A stretch of 6,275 nucleotides of DNA. Origin: Eubacterium sp. (GTDB lineage Bacteria; Bacillota; Clostridia; Lachnospirales; Lachnospiraceae). Made by a program: the position numbers and the translations under genes. How positions within the stretch are numbered: the stretch's first letter is position 1; each line of letters begins with the position of its first letter. The stretch spans positions 1-6,275 of the forward strand of contig JAFZXD010000303.1 in the NCBI GenBank assembly GCA_017616955.1. The letters are read 5' to 3'. The notes beneath the pieces were generated by a model. The model did no database searches and was not told where the DNA came from. It saw only the letters and a program-made list of their open reading frames with translations. Shown piece by piece: positions 6,002 through 6,275 of the stretch.

Positions 6002-6274
6002 CTATAACTCGATTCGTCCATCAAGAGCTCTCATAAGTGTTACCTCATCGGTAACCTCAAGGTCTCCCCCCACAGGAACCCCGCTGGCTATCCTGGTAAC
6101 CTTAACTCCCAATGGTTTTATTAGCTTAGAAATATACATAGCTGTGGCTTCACCCTCTATGCTGGAGTTTGTAGCTACTATTACTTCATCTACATCCTCT
6201 CTAAGTCTGAGCAGAAGCTCCTTAAGCTTTATCTCTTCGGGGCCTATGCCCTGACTGGGATTAATGACTCCATG
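6002..6274 (-). CDS. recR: Recombination protein RecR, C-terminal 90 residues (partial, 5' end off the window)
   Basis: RecR is a ring-forming DNA-binding protein that works with RecO (and RecF) to load RecA on gapped DNA during recombinational repair. The visible frame ends in TAG at 6002-6004. It reads [20 protein letters not shown] at its start, typical of the RecR Toprim region. [19 protein letters not shown] follows at residues 30-48 of the fragment, then [16 protein letters not shown] and the characteristic ending [15 protein letters not shown]. Complete RecR is about 200 residues, so the N-terminal helix-hairpin-helix and zinc finger lie beyond the right edge. In many Firmicutes recR follows dnaX and ybaB; those genes would be expected just outside the window. 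The fragment shows no frameshift. Confidence 0.95.
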   Translation of the reverse strand, partial: HGVINPSQGIGPEEIKLKELLLRLREDVDEVIVATNSSIEGEATAMYISKLIKPLGVKVTRIASGVPVGGDLEVTDEVTLMRALDGRIEL

Positions 6275-6275
6275 A

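Overview
The window looks like a chromosomal segment of a Gram-positive anaerobe of the class Clostridia, most likely family Lachnospiraceae. This is inferred from the moderate-to-low GC coding style with strong AGGAGG-type ribosome binding sites, the order recR then pfkA, a stand-alone AICAR transformylase without its cyclohydrolase half, and Ser/Thr/Asp linkers of the ASSTDA kind in an exported protein. No species can be named from the sequence alone. No transposase, phage, CRISPR or defence genes are visible; the protein-coding content is ordinary housekeeping plus one uncharacterised membrane-anchored protein.

All five genes are on the minus strand, so transcription reads from high to low coordinates. 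The order is: recR, 3' part only (6002-6274, running off the right edge); pfkA, 6-phosphofructokinase (4898-5977); a 905-residue N-terminally anchored protein with a propeller-like middle and a degenerate papain-like C-terminus (2126-4843); a 244-base intergenic region with a compact GC-rich structured element (about 1943-2102); a cytoplasmic cyclophilin (1363-1881); and a single-domain AICAR transformylase (129-1307). A clear intrinsic terminator (69-106) closes the series. The leftmost 68 bases are AT-rich and hold no gene I can support.

Transcription units, as inferred: recR and pfkA are 24 bases apart and the 905-residue gene follows after 54 bases, so these three are probably co-transcribed. 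A hairpin overlaps the stop codon of the last of them. A new promoter (1916-1945) probably starts the cyclophilin-AICAR transformylase pair, which is separated by 55 bases with a small perfect hairpin and ends at the left terminator. PfkA drives glycolysis, RecR acts in recombinational repair, AICAR transformylase performs the penultimate step of purine synthesis, and the cyclophilin assists proline isomerisation. There is no obvious shared pathway.

The part that the genes do not explain is the intergenic element at 1943-2102. It is bounded by complementary ends, contains several nested stems and a repeated heptamer with mutually exclusive partners, is about 55% GC beside a leader that is only about 12% GC, and one of its ends supplies the likely -35 box of the cyclophilin promoter. 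It may be a dispersed repeat or a structured RNA; the sequence alone cannot decide.
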